Numbered from the stretch's first letter, positions 33,557 to 42,079 are shown. The stretch is DNA of 64,000 nucleotides from Rufibacter roseolus (GCF_017916365.1 NZ_JAFMSU010000001.1:558001-622000), one strand, 5' to 3'. Translations and numbers: made by a program. The notes: generated from the sequence alone by a model not told the origin.

Positions 33557-35872
33557 ATGATAAACATAGAACAAGCTTTTAATACAGAGAACAGAAGTGT
33601 TTTTGAATATTATCAACGTCCTGGTGTAGGATTTTATATTCCTCTATATCAAAGAGAGTATAGCTGGGACAATTCTAATATAGAACAACTATTAGAAGAC
33701 ATTTCAAAAGGCATTGAGAATATTATTGAAGATGACGAAACCGAAATTCGTTTTTTGGGAACAATAATTACTGTTACTGAAACAGATAAAAACAAAGTTC
33801 AACCTCAAGATACAAGAGCTTTACCTAGTTCTATAGAGAAAGTAATTGATGGACAGCAACGTCTTTCCACTATTTCCCTTCTAAGTGCTTTGTTGGTAAA
33901 GCACATTAATGATACAGAGGCAAAGGTCTTAAAAGCACTTACAAAGTACGAGACTACTCCTGAAGCTAAGGAGGAACTTCAGGAAGAGATTTCAGAAATA
34001 TGTAAGTATTGGAGAGAGAAGACTTATGATGTTTTCTCTGTTGATTTAAAACGAGGTAAACCTACTAGAAAGCCTAAGATCATAAGGGGGAGTGTAGATA
34101 AGTGGGTAATGCAAGAACCTACTAACTCTAGCTACGTCTCTTCTGTCTCTGGCTACTTGTATGCTTTTATTAGCTATGCTTTTGATAAAGGGGAGGCTCC
34201 TAAGTTTGATAAAGATTCAAATGCAGGGAAGAACTTAGCGGCTGCTGATGCATGGCTTAGAAAAACTGTGTTAAATGCTCACTTAAACTATAATGGTTTC
34301 TGCCCTGCTAGTAAGATCCTTGAGAAGATCAACCAAGAGTATTTGTGGCAATATGACCGGCAAAACCTATATGACATCATAGAAGAAGCAGATTTTGAGA
34401 ATCCCTCAAGCCTGAGTTCTCAGCTTAGCTCTTTAGTGCAGCTACTGGCTGTTTGTCATTATTTGCTTGACCGATGCTGCTTTACCATTATTCAACCGGT
34501 AGATGATGATTGGGCATTTGATATGTTTCAGTCATTAAACGCTACAGGCACCCCGTTAACAGCCATAGAGACCTTTAAACCGTTGGTGGTTAATACACTT
34601 AATATTGAGAATATTGAATTCAAAGGTTCCGTAGAAGATAAGTACTTTTGTAAGGTTGAGCATGCGTTTGGTGATTTAAGAAGCGCGGCTCAGAAGAGTA
34701 AAATGACGAATGAGCTACTTACTTCTTTTGCCTTACCGGTTGAGAGTTACAAGTTAGCCACGCATTTCAGCTCACAGCGGAAATGGTTAGAGAAAATCTA
34801 CGACAAGAAGCTAAAGGATTTTGACGACAAGCAAGCCTTTATAAAGTTCTTTGGTAACTACTCTGAATTTTATAAAATGGTATGGCAGGATTATACCGCA
34901 GAGAATAACCAGCCAATCTCCTACATCTCAAGCTCAAATGAGGCAGACTTGGTTTCTCTCTTAGTTCTTTACCTGAGACAAAGTAATCATAAGATGTCAA
35001 TCACTATTCTTGGCAGCTTGTTTCATAGCTTAAGCGAAGGTACGCCCCAATCAGTAACCAACTTTACTCAAGGTGTTAAACTAATAGCTGCATTTTATAC
35101 TTTATGGCGGGCAGCTAAATCTAATGCAGGGTTAGATGATGCTTATCGGTCATATTTCAGAGGCAATGCTAAAGAAGATATTGAGGAGCATACTTGGCTA
35201 AAAGATAAGTCTTTCTCTCTGGATTCAATTAGAGAGCATTTTCAGAATATCTTACGAAAAGGAGATATTGCTACTAAGGATGAGTGGGTGCAAAAAGCCT
35301 CTTCCTATTTAAGGTATGATAGAGCAATGAGCGTATGTAGATTCGCTTTGTTTGTGTCCGCGCATGATACTATTAATGATCCTTATGAAAGAGGTTTAGT
35401 TAAGTTAGGTACTCCCAACTCTAACCCAATTTTGAATCTTCAGCGTTGGAATTCAGAAGATTTAAAATCAATTGAGCATATAGCACCTAGAAAAGGAGTG
35501 GATACGTGGAGCGGAAGCTTGTATGATGATTCTGCCCTATTTGATTCTCTTGGTAATTTGACCTTGCTGCCCCTTCCAGTAAATAGCTCAGCAGGTAATA
35601 AGGGCTGGAAAGAGAAGTTGATTTATTATAAGCATCTCAACGAGAAGGATCCTAATAAGGTAATTGAGCTGCGTAACTTTGCTAAAAATCAAGGCTTTAA
35701 TTTAGATGTTCAGAAGATAGCCTCACTACAGGATTGTAACTATTCCCACCATATCGACCACATTATTCAAATAGATGAGGAGGTCGAATGGGATGCGGAA
35801 CTAGTAAAGAGACGGACTGCTAGGATGTTGGAAATAGTCTGGGATAGGATAAACGGATGGATTTTTAACTAA
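33557..35872 (+). CDS. sspE: SspE-like DUF262-DUF1524 restriction effector
   Basis: A 771-residue protein with an N-terminal DUF262 (GmrSD-like) domain, including IPLYQREYSWDNSNIEQLLE (28-47) and the nucleotide-site motif VIDGQQRLSTISLL (Asp98-Gly-Gln-Gln-Arg), and a C-terminal DUF1524 HNH-type domain (SIEHIAPRKG near 637-646 with His about 640, and LGNLTLLPLPVNSSAGNKGW near 664). SspE senses backbone phosphorothioates and uses NTP hydrolysis to nick incoming DNA. GC is slightly higher than in the three genes before it. It is the last gene of the operon; a terminator follows. Homology by motif is strong; pairing with this sspBCD is inferred from gene order. Confidence 0.87.
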   Translation: MINIEQAFNTENRSVFEYYQRPGVGFYIPLYQREYSWDNSNIEQLLEDISKGIENIIEDDETEIRFLGTIITVTETDKNKVQPQDTRALPSSIEKVIDGQQRLSTISLLSALLVKHINDTEAKVLKALTKYETTPEAKEELQEEISEICKYWREKTYDVFSVDLKRGKPTRKPKIIRGSVDKWVMQEPTNSSYVSSVSGYLYAFISYAFDKGEAPKFDKDSNAGKNLAAADAWLRKTVLNAHLNYNGFCPASKILEKINQEYLWQYDRQNLYDIIEEADFENPSSLSSQLSSLVQLLAVCHYLLDRCCFTIIQPVDDDWAFDMFQSLNATGTPLTAIETFKPLVVNTLNIENIEFKGSVEDKYFCKVEHAFGDLRSAAQKSKMTNELLTSFALPVESYKLATHFSSQRKWLEKIYDKKLKDFDDKQAFIKFFGNYSEFYKMVWQDYTAENNQPISYISSSNEADLVSLLVLYLRQSNHKMSITILGSLFHSLSEGTPQSVTNFTQGVKLIAAFYTLWRAAKSNAGLDDAYRSYFRGNAKEDIEEHTWLKDKSFSLDSIREHFQNILRKGDIATKDEWVQKASSYLRYDRAMSVCRFALFVSAHDTINDPYERGLVKLGTPNSNPILNLQRWNSEDLKSIEHIAPRKGVDTWSGSLYDDSALFDSLGNLTLLPLPVNSSAGNKGWKEKLIYYKHLNEKDPNKVIELRNFAKNQGFNLDVQKIASLQDCNYSHHIDHIIQIDEEVEWDAELVKRRTARMLEIVWDRINGWIFN

Positions 35873-35916
35873 GCTCTTTTTAACCTCTTAGATCTTAACT
35901 ACTGAGATTTTCATTT

Positions 35917-35961
35917 TAATCCCGAATTAGAAGTTGCTTGCTTCCGGTTCGGGATTTTATT
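35917..35961 (+). terminator. ssp operon terminator
   Basis: AATCCCGAA (35919-35927) pairs with TTCGGGATT (35948-35956) and is followed by TTATTTTATT. It lies about 45 bases after the sspE stop and marks the right end of the AT-rich cassette. Confidence 0.75.
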
Positions 35962-36117
35962 TTATTGCATATTCCAGGTAAAATTTTGGGTCGCGCTTGT
36001 AAAGGATTCAGTAATAAAAGCTTACCTTAAAGGAGGAACTGCGGCAAGCGCTACAAGTTTGCAAATAGGTACTGCCTCAAGACGATTTGCTTTCCCACAC
36101 CTTCAAGATATAAGACT

Positions 36118-36525
36118 ATGGAAACAAAAGACACACTATTGGCACCTATGCCCGGAACTGAGCACCGCGAGGTGGGAGGCGTTCTGATGGACTTTGTACG
36201 GACCGGTGATTCACGGGTAAAGCGGGTGGTGTATCCGCCGGGCTTTAAGTGGTCTACCCACATGAAGCAGATTGTGGGCACCGATCTCTGCATGCACGCC
36301 CACTTGGGTTTCCTGGCCAAGGGGCACCTCCAGATCCTGTACGCCGATGGCATCACCGAAGACTTCGTGGCGCCGCAGGTAGTAGCCATAGAGCCTGGCC
36401 ACGATGGCTGGGTAGTAGGCGAGGAGCCCGCCGTCTTGATTGAGTTTGATTTTGAGAAAGATACCTTGAGCCGATTGGGAATGGAGACTTTCCACCACCA
36501 TCGGCTGTTGCCTAAAGCAGAATAA
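36118..36525 (+). CDS. cupin-fold protein, 135 aa
   Basis: A small cupin without signal peptide. The barrel motif includes RVVYPPGFKWSTHMKQIVGT followed by CMHAHLGFLAKGHLQI and a second half with VVAIEPGHDGWVVGEEPAVL. Such single-domain cupins are often metal-dependent or small-molecule-binding; the His residues in STHMKQ and MHAH are candidate metal ligands. No enzyme can be named. High GC places it in the host background immediately right of the ssp cassette. Confidence 0.75.
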   Translation: METKDTLLAPMPGTEHREVGGVLMDFVRTGDSRVKRVVYPPGFKWSTHMKQIVGTDLCMHAHLGFLAKGHLQILYADGITEDFVAPQVVAIEPGHDGWVVGEEPAVLIEFDFEKDTLSRLGMETFHHHRLLPKAE

Positions 36526-36631
36526 TCGTTTGCTGTTCCTGCACCGGGAGCGTCGGCTTTGGCAGCTGGGCAGCATCGTTCGCCAGGATCAATGCGCTTT
36601 CAGAATTATTTTCCCAAAACACCCCAAAAAC

Positions 36632-36665
36632 AAAAATCCCGCTCCATTATCTGAAGCGGGATTTT
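36632..36665. terminator. bidirectional terminator between cupin gene and tRNA-Phe
   Basis: AAAATCCCGCT (36632-36642) pairs with AGCGGGATTTT (36655-36665), with A and T runs outside on both strands. It can end both the cupin transcript and the minus-strand tRNA transcript, whose 3' end lies 10 bases away. Confidence 0.85.
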
Positions 36666-36674
36666 CTTTTCTGC

Positions 36675-36750
36675 TGGTGGTGATGATTGGAATCGAACCA
36701 ACGACACAAGGATTTTCAGTCCTTTGCTCTACCAACTGAGCTACATCACC
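36675..36750 (-). tRNA. tRNA-Phe (anticodon GAA)
   Basis: The minus strand folds as a complete tRNA: acceptor GGTGATG with CATCACC, D arm GCTCAGTTGGTAGAGC, anticodon arm AAGGA-CTGAAAA-TCCTT with anticodon GAA, T arm GTTGG-TTCGATT-CCAAT, discriminator A and an encoded CCA. The total is 76 bases. No duplicated 3' end of this tRNA was seen near the edges of the ssp cassette, so it is not an obvious attachment site. Confidence 0.97.
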
Positions 36751-36808
36751 AGCATCTTTTAGAACCTTTCCGGGAGGTGTTTCGCTACCGTTCTGGTGAA
36801 AAAGTATG

Positions 36809-36839
36809 CAAATGTAAGGAGCCTGCGCGGATTTGCAAA
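36809..36839 (-). promoter_or_regulatory. tRNA-Phe promoter
   Basis: On the minus strand TTTG (36839-36836), 19 bases, then TACATTTG (36816-36809): an exact match in sequence and spacing to the Bacteroidota promoter consensus. Start expected near 36804, about 54 bases before the tRNA 5' end. Confidence 0.8.
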
Positions 36840-36913
36840 ACTTCTTGCAAAAAAATCTTTTCTGCCCTTTTCAGAATACTTTGTTAAATTCGTTCGTAGT
36901 ACAAGCAGTTTCC

Positions 36914-36937
36914 ATGTCTAAAATATCCTTTCTGTGA
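36914..36937 (+). CDS. seven-codon leader frame overlapping the Fe-S gene start
   Basis: ATG TCT AAA ATA TCC TTT CTG TGA lies immediately upstream, and its TGA overlaps the GTG start of the Fe-S oxidoreductase gene (TGTGA). It may couple translation or be a trace of a former start in another frame. There is no protein evidence. Confidence 0.3.
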   Translation: MSKISFL

Positions 36938-38286
36938 TCAGTAATATTGTCTTTTTGGTGGTGGCGTTGGCAGGTATCGGTCTGTTTGTGTGGCAGATCC
37001 GTAAGATTGTGCGCAACATTAACATGGGCCGTGACAAGACCATTTCCGGCGATGCTTCCCAGCGTTTGAAGGCCCTTTTATTGGTCGCTTTTGGCCAACA
37101 AAAAATGTTTAAGCGGCCCTTGCCCGCCGTGCTGCACCTGTTTGTGTACATCGGATTTCTGGTGATCAACGTGGAATTGATAGAGATTCTGATTGACGGC
37201 GTCTTCGGGACGCACCGCATCCTAGGGGTGTTGGGGCCGGTGTACAGCGTGCTCATGGCCATCAATGAGGTGCTGGGTCTTCTGGTAATTATTGCCTGCG
37301 TGATTTTCCTGGCCCGCCGTAACCTCACCAAAGTGCCGCGCCTGACCCGCGGACCCGAGATGCGCGCCTGGCCTAAAATGGATGCGAATGTGATCCTGAT
37401 CACCGAGATTGTGCTGATGGTGGCTTTGTTCGCCTTCAACATCGCAGACCAGAAACTGGCGCAACTGAGCGGACATCAACTGGCGGGGGCATTCCCGGTA
37501 AGCGGTCTCATGGTGGACCTGTTTGGGAGCGATGTGAATACCATGCAGGTGATTGCCGGTATTGGCTGGTGGGTGCACATTGTGGGTATTCTGGCTTTCA
37601 TGAACTACCTGCCCAGCTCCAAGCACTTCCACATCATCACCTCGTTCCCCAACGTGTACTACTCCAAGCTGGAGCCGAAAGGTCAGTTCAGCAACGTGGA
37701 GAGCATCACGCACGAGATCAAAGCCATGCTGGATCCCAGCTACGTAGTGCCGCCCGCACCAGAGGGAACCGATCCGCAGAAGTTCGGCGCCAAAGACGTG
37801 GAAGACCTCACCTGGAAGCAGCTGCTGGACTCCTACACTTGTACCGAGTGCGGCCGTTGTACCAGCGTGTGCCCGGCCAACCTTACCGGCAAGCTGCTCT
37901 CGCCGCGTAAGATTGTGATGGATACCCGTGACCGGATGGAGGAGAAAGGCGAATCGCCGCTGCTCTTCAACCCGGCGCACTATGGCCAGGAATCTGAGCG
38001 CGTGAAAGTAACCGAGGAGCGTACCCTGTTGCGCGGCTACGTAACGCCCGAGGAACTGTGGGCCTGTACCACCTGCAACGCCTGCGTGGAGTCTTGCCCC
38101 GTGAACATCAACCAGCTGTCTACCATTATTGACCTGCGCCGCTATCTGGTGCTGGAAGAATCGGCGGCGCCGGCGTCTCTGAACACCATGTTCAATAACA
38201 TTGAGAACAACGGCGCGCCGTGGGCCTTCTCTCCATCTGACCGGTTCAACTGGGCCGATGATTTATACACGGTTTCTAAAAACTAG
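36934..38286 (+). CDS. membrane-bound 4Fe-4S dicluster oxidoreductase subunit
   Basis: A 450-residue protein with about five to six N-terminal membrane segments (SNIVFLVVALAGIGLFVWQI; VLHLFVYIGFLVINVELIEI; others up to about residue 230) resembling the cytochrome-b-like part of heterodisulfide-reductase-type complexes, then a soluble domain with two 4Fe-4S motifs, CTECGRCTSVCP (Cys303-Cys313) and CTTCNACVESCP (Cys378-Cys388). The start codon is GTG because no ATG is available in this frame before the first hydrophobic segment. The CCG-domain gene follows 98 bases downstream; the pair matches a conserved two-gene redox unit of Bacteroidota. Electron donor and acceptor are unknown. Confidence 0.88.
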   Translation: MISNIVFLVVALAGIGLFVWQIRKIVRNINMGRDKTISGDASQRLKALLLVAFGQQKMFKRPLPAVLHLFVYIGFLVINVELIEILIDGVFGTHRILGVLGPVYSVLMAINEVLGLLVIIACVIFLARRNLTKVPRLTRGPEMRAWPKMDANVILITEIVLMVALFAFNIADQKLAQLSGHQLAGAFPVSGLMVDLFGSDVNTMQVIAGIGWWVHIVGILAFMNYLPSSKHFHIITSFPNVYYSKLEPKGQFSNVESITHEIKAMLDPSYVVPPAPEGTDPQKFGAKDVEDLTWKQLLDSYTCTECGRCTSVCPANLTGKLLSPRKIVMDTRDRMEEKGESPLLFNPAHYGQESERVKVTEERTLLRGYVTPEELWACTTCNACVESCPVNINQLSTIIDLRRYLVLEESAAPASLNTMFNNIENNGAPWAFSPSDRFNWADDLYTVSKN

Positions 38287-38383
38287 CCTCTAAACAGCAG
38301 CTTGCCTAACAAGCATTAGCTTTTGTGCGACATGCCTAATAAATTAGCACATGAGCACATTATCTAATTAGCACATTACCCTG

Positions 38384-39190
38384 ATGTCAGAAAGAAAACA
38401 GATACAAGTACCCGTCATGGCCGACCTGGCTGCCCGCGGTGAAACCCCCGAAGTATTATTCTGGGTGGGCTGCGCCGGTGCCTTTGACGACCGATATAAA
38501 AATGTTACCCGCGCTTTTGTGCGCATTTTAGAGCACGTAGGCACCAAGTACGCCGTGCTGGGCATGGAGGAAACCTGCACCGGGGATCCCGCCAAGCGCG
38601 CCGGCAACGAGTTCCTGTTCCAGATGCAGGCCATGACCAACATCGCTACGTTTGACGGCTATGGCATTAAAACCATCGTGACGGCGTGCCCGCATTGCTT
38701 CAACACCATCAAGAACGAGTACCCGGCGCTGGGCGGAAACTATGAGGTGATTCACCACTCCACGTTCCTGCAGAACCTCATCAACGAGGGTAAAGTGAAG
38801 ATTGCCGGGGGCGGTGAGTTCAAAGGCAAGCGCATCACCTTCCATGACTCCTGCTACCTGGGCCGAGCGAACAACATCTATGAGGCGCCTCGTGAAGTAC
38901 TGGCTGCCTTGGATGCTGACCTGGTGGAAATGAAACGCAGCCGCGCCAACGGTCTTTGCTGCGGTGCCGGCGGTGCCCAGATGTGGAAAGAACCGGAGCC
39001 CGGAAACAAAGACATCAACGTGGAACGTGCCGAGGAAGCCATCGGGACCGGTGCCACTATCATCGCCTCCGCATGTCCGTTCTGTATGACCATGATGTCT
39101 GACGGCGTGAAAAGCCAGAACAAAGAAGACTCCGTGCAGGTGTTTGACATCGCAGAACTCATCGCGCAGGCTGAAGGGATCAACGCGTAA
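38384..39190 (+). CDS. CCG-domain (cysteine-rich) Fe-S protein, heterodisulfide-reductase-B-like
   Basis: A 268-residue soluble protein with two cysteine-rich (CCG) domains: the first around EVLFWVGCAGAFDD and VTACPHCFNTIKNEYPAL, the second around HDSCYLGRANNIYEAPREVL, NGLCCGAGGAQMW and IASACPFCMTMMSDGV. Such domains in HdrB, GlpC and LldE bind a non-cubane Fe-S cluster. Together with the preceding membrane protein it likely forms an electron-transfer complex at the inner membrane. Length and motifs are intact. Confidence 0.9.
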   Translation: MSERKQIQVPVMADLAARGETPEVLFWVGCAGAFDDRYKNVTRAFVRILEHVGTKYAVLGMEETCTGDPAKRAGNEFLFQMQAMTNIATFDGYGIKTIVTACPHCFNTIKNEYPALGGNYEVIHHSTFLQNLINEGKVKIAGGGEFKGKRITFHDSCYLGRANNIYEAPREVLAALDADLVEMKRSRANGLCCGAGGAQMWKEPEPGNKDINVERAEEAIGTGATIIASACPFCMTMMSDGVKSQNKEDSVQVFDIAELIAQAEGINA

Positions 39191-39283
39191 CTAGTAGCAC
39201 GTATCGCCTAGCACTACTTTAGGAGAAGAGCAGAAGCGATATAAGGCCGTTTTTCAGAAAACAGGCTTGAAATAGTATACCCT

Positions 39284-39482
39284 GCTTCAAGTTTCTAACT
39301 TGGAGCTATTCTTGTCGCAAGTTTTCAACTTGCGTGAGTACCAAAGAAGGTAGAAGCGCAAGTTACAAACTTGCGGTAGGGTTTTACCGCGATATAGCTA
39401 TTAGGCTATGGGCATGGCATACGACGTTACAGTGTAACGTCGCTACAGGCCGGAAATGTAGCCTCGTTACACTGTAACGAGG
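39284..39482. repeat. cluster of six intergenic hairpins
   Basis: Left part: three hairpins with an AAGTT/AACTT core at 39284-39306, 39316-39334 and 39357-39375. Right part: two perfect palindromes with core GTTACA-N-TGTAAC at 39422-39442 (outer arms CGAC/GTCG) and 39462-39482 (outer arms CCTC/GAGG), separated by a GCTACA/TGTAGC hairpin (39442-39462). Outer arms differ between copies yet remain complementary. Two copies of the ordinary host palindrome flank the cluster (39243-39273 and 39504-39540). The gap between the CCG gene and the 163 aa gene contains nothing else. Confidence 0.85.
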
Positions 39483-39617
39483 TGGTTGCAGAAAGAGAAA
39501 AGCTTTTCAGGTCTATTTCCAGAAAATTGGCTTGAAAACAACAATGCACAGTCCTGATACATGATACGCGATACTTGTATCTAACTGTGTCTATTTATAA
39601 TTAGCATATTACAAAAA

Positions 39618-40109
39618 ATGTACGTTCCTTTTGAGCAATTACCGCCGTATAGCCGGGTGTGGGTGTACCAGATCAACCGTCCGCTGACCGAAGGGGAGGA
39701 GGCGCGCATGAACGGGCTGCTCCAGGATTTCGTAACGGAGTGGAGCAGTCACGGCCGCGATTTACAGGCATCTTTCAGCATAAAGGAACACCATTTCCTG
39801 TTTCTGGCTACCAATGAAGAAGTGGCCTCGGCCAGTGGGTGTTCCATAGATAAATCAGTCGCCTTTTTAAGGCAATTAGAGCAGGAATTCAACGTTCAAT
39901 TATTTGACCGTACCCAGCTGGCTTTCAGGCAGGAAGGTGGTGTGCGGACGCTTCCCCTGGCCAGAATAAAAGCCGAGGTGGCGGCAGGAGCTTTATCGCC
40001 TGATTCGCTTTATTTCGATACATTGATTCCAACGGTGGGGGCGCTCCAGGAGCAGTGGCCCAAACCGGCAAAAGATACTTGGCTGGCTCGGTATTTCCAG
40101 GGCCAATAA
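39618..40109 (+). CDS. conserved Bacteroidota protein, 163 aa
   Basis: A cytoplasmic protein beginning MYVPFEQLPPYSRVWVYQIN, which recalls a widespread Bacteroidota family often mislabelled as an ABC-transporter ATPase, although no P-loop is present. ASFSIKEHHFLFLATNEEVA followed by SGCSIDKSVAFLRQLEQEFN and VQLFDRTQLAF are conserved-looking blocks. Its function is unknown. It precedes the PorE-like gene by 9 bases and is probably co-transcribed with it. Confidence 0.8.
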   Translation: MYVPFEQLPPYSRVWVYQINRPLTEGEEARMNGLLQDFVTEWSSHGRDLQASFSIKEHHFLFLATNEEVASASGCSIDKSVAFLRQLEQEFNVQLFDRTQLAFRQEGGVRTLPLARIKAEVAAGALSPDSLYFDTLIPTVGALQEQWPKPAKDTWLARYFQGQ

Positions 40110-40118
40110 CGCGTAGGA

Positions 40119-42053
40119 ATGCACATGATGCGACAGAACAGAACGCTTGTAATGGGAGTGGCCTTGTCTTTGGCGGTGGCGGCTTGCGGGCCCTTCAAAA
40201 GCTCCGTGCAGAAAGGCAACAAGAACTTCGGGAAAGAGGAGTACCAGTTGGCTATTGACCACTACCAGGCTGCTTTGAAGAAAGGCCGCACGGGGGCCGA
40301 GGTCAATTTCAAGCTGGCTGAGGCATATCGTTTGTCTAACCGTCTGTCGCAGGCTGAGCAATACTACAAAGCCGCCCTGGATGCCCGTAAAACCGAGGAG
40401 ACTATGTTCCGCTACGGCATGGCGTTGAAGGCCAACGGCAAATACGAGGAAGCGGCCTCGCAGCTGCAGAATTACCTGGCCGTGGCTTCTAACAAGACGC
40501 TCATCCGGCTGGCCCAAAGAGAGGTGGAGAACCTCAAAGAGGTGGCCAGCATCGTGAATACGCCCACTTACAAGATTGTACGGCCAGTGCCCGCCGCCAA
40601 CACGGCCGCCTCTGAGTTCTCGCCCATCATCCTGAACAACGAGGTCATTTTCTCCTCTTCCCGCGAAGAAGCCAAATACAAAGGCAACGGCGAGGGCTTC
40701 CTGAACCTGTACGTAGTGCCCGTGGCTGATACCGGCAACACGGCCGCTCCGGTAAGACCTTTCTCGGCTCAGCTCAACGCCCCCGAGGTGCATGACGCTT
40801 CCCCGGCTTTCACCAACGAGGGTCGCACCATGATCTTCGCGCGGGGCAACACCGGCAAAAAGAACGGCAGCGCCAACGTAGACCTCTACATCTCGCAATA
40901 TAAAACCGGAGAGTGGTCTGAGCCCCGCGCCGCCAGTTTCAATGATCCGGTAGCCTGGGATTCATCCCCGGCATTTGCACCCGATGGCCGCACCCTTTAT
41001 TTTTCCTCTGACCGCCGCGGTGGCCAGGGCGGACGCGACATTTGGAAAACCGTTCTAGACGAAGGCGGCCGTTTCTCCCGACCCGAAAACCTGGGGCCTA
41101 CCATCAACACACCGGGCAATGAGTCCTTCCCGTACGTAGCGCAAGAGGGAACCCTGTACATTGCCTCAGACGGTCACCCTGGGCTGGGCGGACTGGATGT
41201 CTTCCGGATCAATGGCGATTCCATCATCAACATGGGTACGCCCATCAACTCAGTGGGCGATGATTTCTCCATCCTTATTACTGGCAAAGACCAAGGCTTT
41301 TTCGCCTCTAACCGTTCCGGCGGATTGGGCGGCGATGACCTGTACTCTTTCACGAAACGGCAACCCAAGCTGGTCAACTTCTTCGTAGACGGAAAAGTTT
41401 TGGAGCGCAACGAGAAAACTAACTCTACCACCCCCATGCTGGGCACGCGGGTAACGCTGCAGAACGCCCAGGGCCAGAAAGTAGCCGAAGCCACCTCAGA
41501 TGCCAGCGGTAACTTCACCTTCAAACTGGATACGGCCAGCGTGTATTCGGTCATCGCGGAGCGAACTGGCTACTTTGCGGCCCGGAACTCGGTGATCACG
41601 CAGGGCAAAACCCCGCCGCAGAGCCAGCTGACCAAACCAGTCACCGACATCCGGCTCACCACCACGCTCACGCTTGCTAAAATAGTGAAGAACAAAGCCA
41701 TTGTGGTGGAGAATATCTTCTACGACTACGACAAAGCCAATATCCGTCCGGATGCGGCTGTGGAACTGGATAAATTGGTGCAGACCCTGGTGGATAACCC
41801 CACCATCACCATTGAGCTGAGCTCGCACACCGATAGCCGCGGCGTGGACATCTACAACCAGGACCTGTCGCAGCGCCGGGCCCAGAGCGCGGTAGATTAC
41901 ATCATCTCCAAAGGCATAGACCGTAAACGGATCACCGCCCGCGGTTACGGTGAGTCAAGACCAGTGGTGCGCAACGCCAAAACCGAGGCCCAGCACCAGC
42001 GCAACCGCCGCACCGAGTTCAAGGTGACCCGTATTGACGAGCCCGCTCCGTAA
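40119..42053 (+). CDS. PorE-like OmpA family lipoprotein (TPR, PD40 propeller, carboxypeptidase-regulatory and OmpA domains)
   Basis: A 644-residue protein. The signal (MHMMRQNRTLVMGVALSLAV then AACG) ends in a lipobox Cys. TPR-like repeats occupy about residues 25-145 (EEYQLAIDHYQAALKKGRTG), a PD40/WD40-type propeller about 150-415 (FSPIILNNEVIFSSSREEAK; DSSPAFAPDGRTLYFSSDRR; GGQGGRDIWK), a carboxypeptidase-regulatory-like domain about 430-500 and a C-terminal OmpA peptidoglycan-binding domain (FYDYDKANIRPDA; LSSHTDSRGVDIYNQDLSQR; SAVDYIISKGI). This domain order is that of PorE of the type IX secretion system, which links the outer-membrane machinery to peptidoglycan. Paralogues exist, so a direct T9SS role is inference. 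Confidence 0.85.
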   Translation: MHMMRQNRTLVMGVALSLAVAACGPFKSSVQKGNKNFGKEEYQLAIDHYQAALKKGRTGAEVNFKLAEAYRLSNRLSQAEQYYKAALDARKTEETMFRYGMALKANGKYEEAASQLQNYLAVASNKTLIRLAQREVENLKEVASIVNTPTYKIVRPVPAANTAASEFSPIILNNEVIFSSSREEAKYKGNGEGFLNLYVVPVADTGNTAAPVRPFSAQLNAPEVHDASPAFTNEGRTMIFARGNTGKKNGSANVDLYISQYKTGEWSEPRAASFNDPVAWDSSPAFAPDGRTLYFSSDRRGGQGGRDIWKTVLDEGGRFSRPENLGPTINTPGNESFPYVAQEGTLYIASDGHPGLGGLDVFRINGDSIINMGTPINSVGDDFSILITGKDQGFFASNRSGGLGGDDLYSFTKRQPKLVNFFVDGKVLERNEKTNSTTPMLGTRVTLQNAQGQKVAEATSDASGNFTFKLDTASVYSVIAERTGYFAARNSVITQGKTPPQSQLTKPVTDIRLTTTLTLAKIVKNKAIVVENIFYDYDKANIRPDAAVELDKLVQTLVDNPTITIELSSHTDSRGVDIYNQDLSQRRAQSAVDYIISKGIDRKRITARGYGESRPVVRNAKTEAQHQRNRRTEFKVTRIDEPAP

Positions 42054-42079
42054 CAAAGTAAAGCGAGACTTCTGCTGAA

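Noticed and set aside
36530-36739. 69-codon plus-strand frame
   Set aside because: It runs through a terminator and the antisense of tRNA-Phe.
36675-36750. tRNA-Phe as attachment site of the ssp island
   Set aside because: No repeat of the tRNA 3' end was found near 24.6 kb or 36 kb, no integrase is present, and the host-like cupin gene lies between.
39284-39482. CRISPR array
   Set aside because: The repeats are individual palindromes of two kinds with irregular spacing and no constant spacer length; no cas genes.
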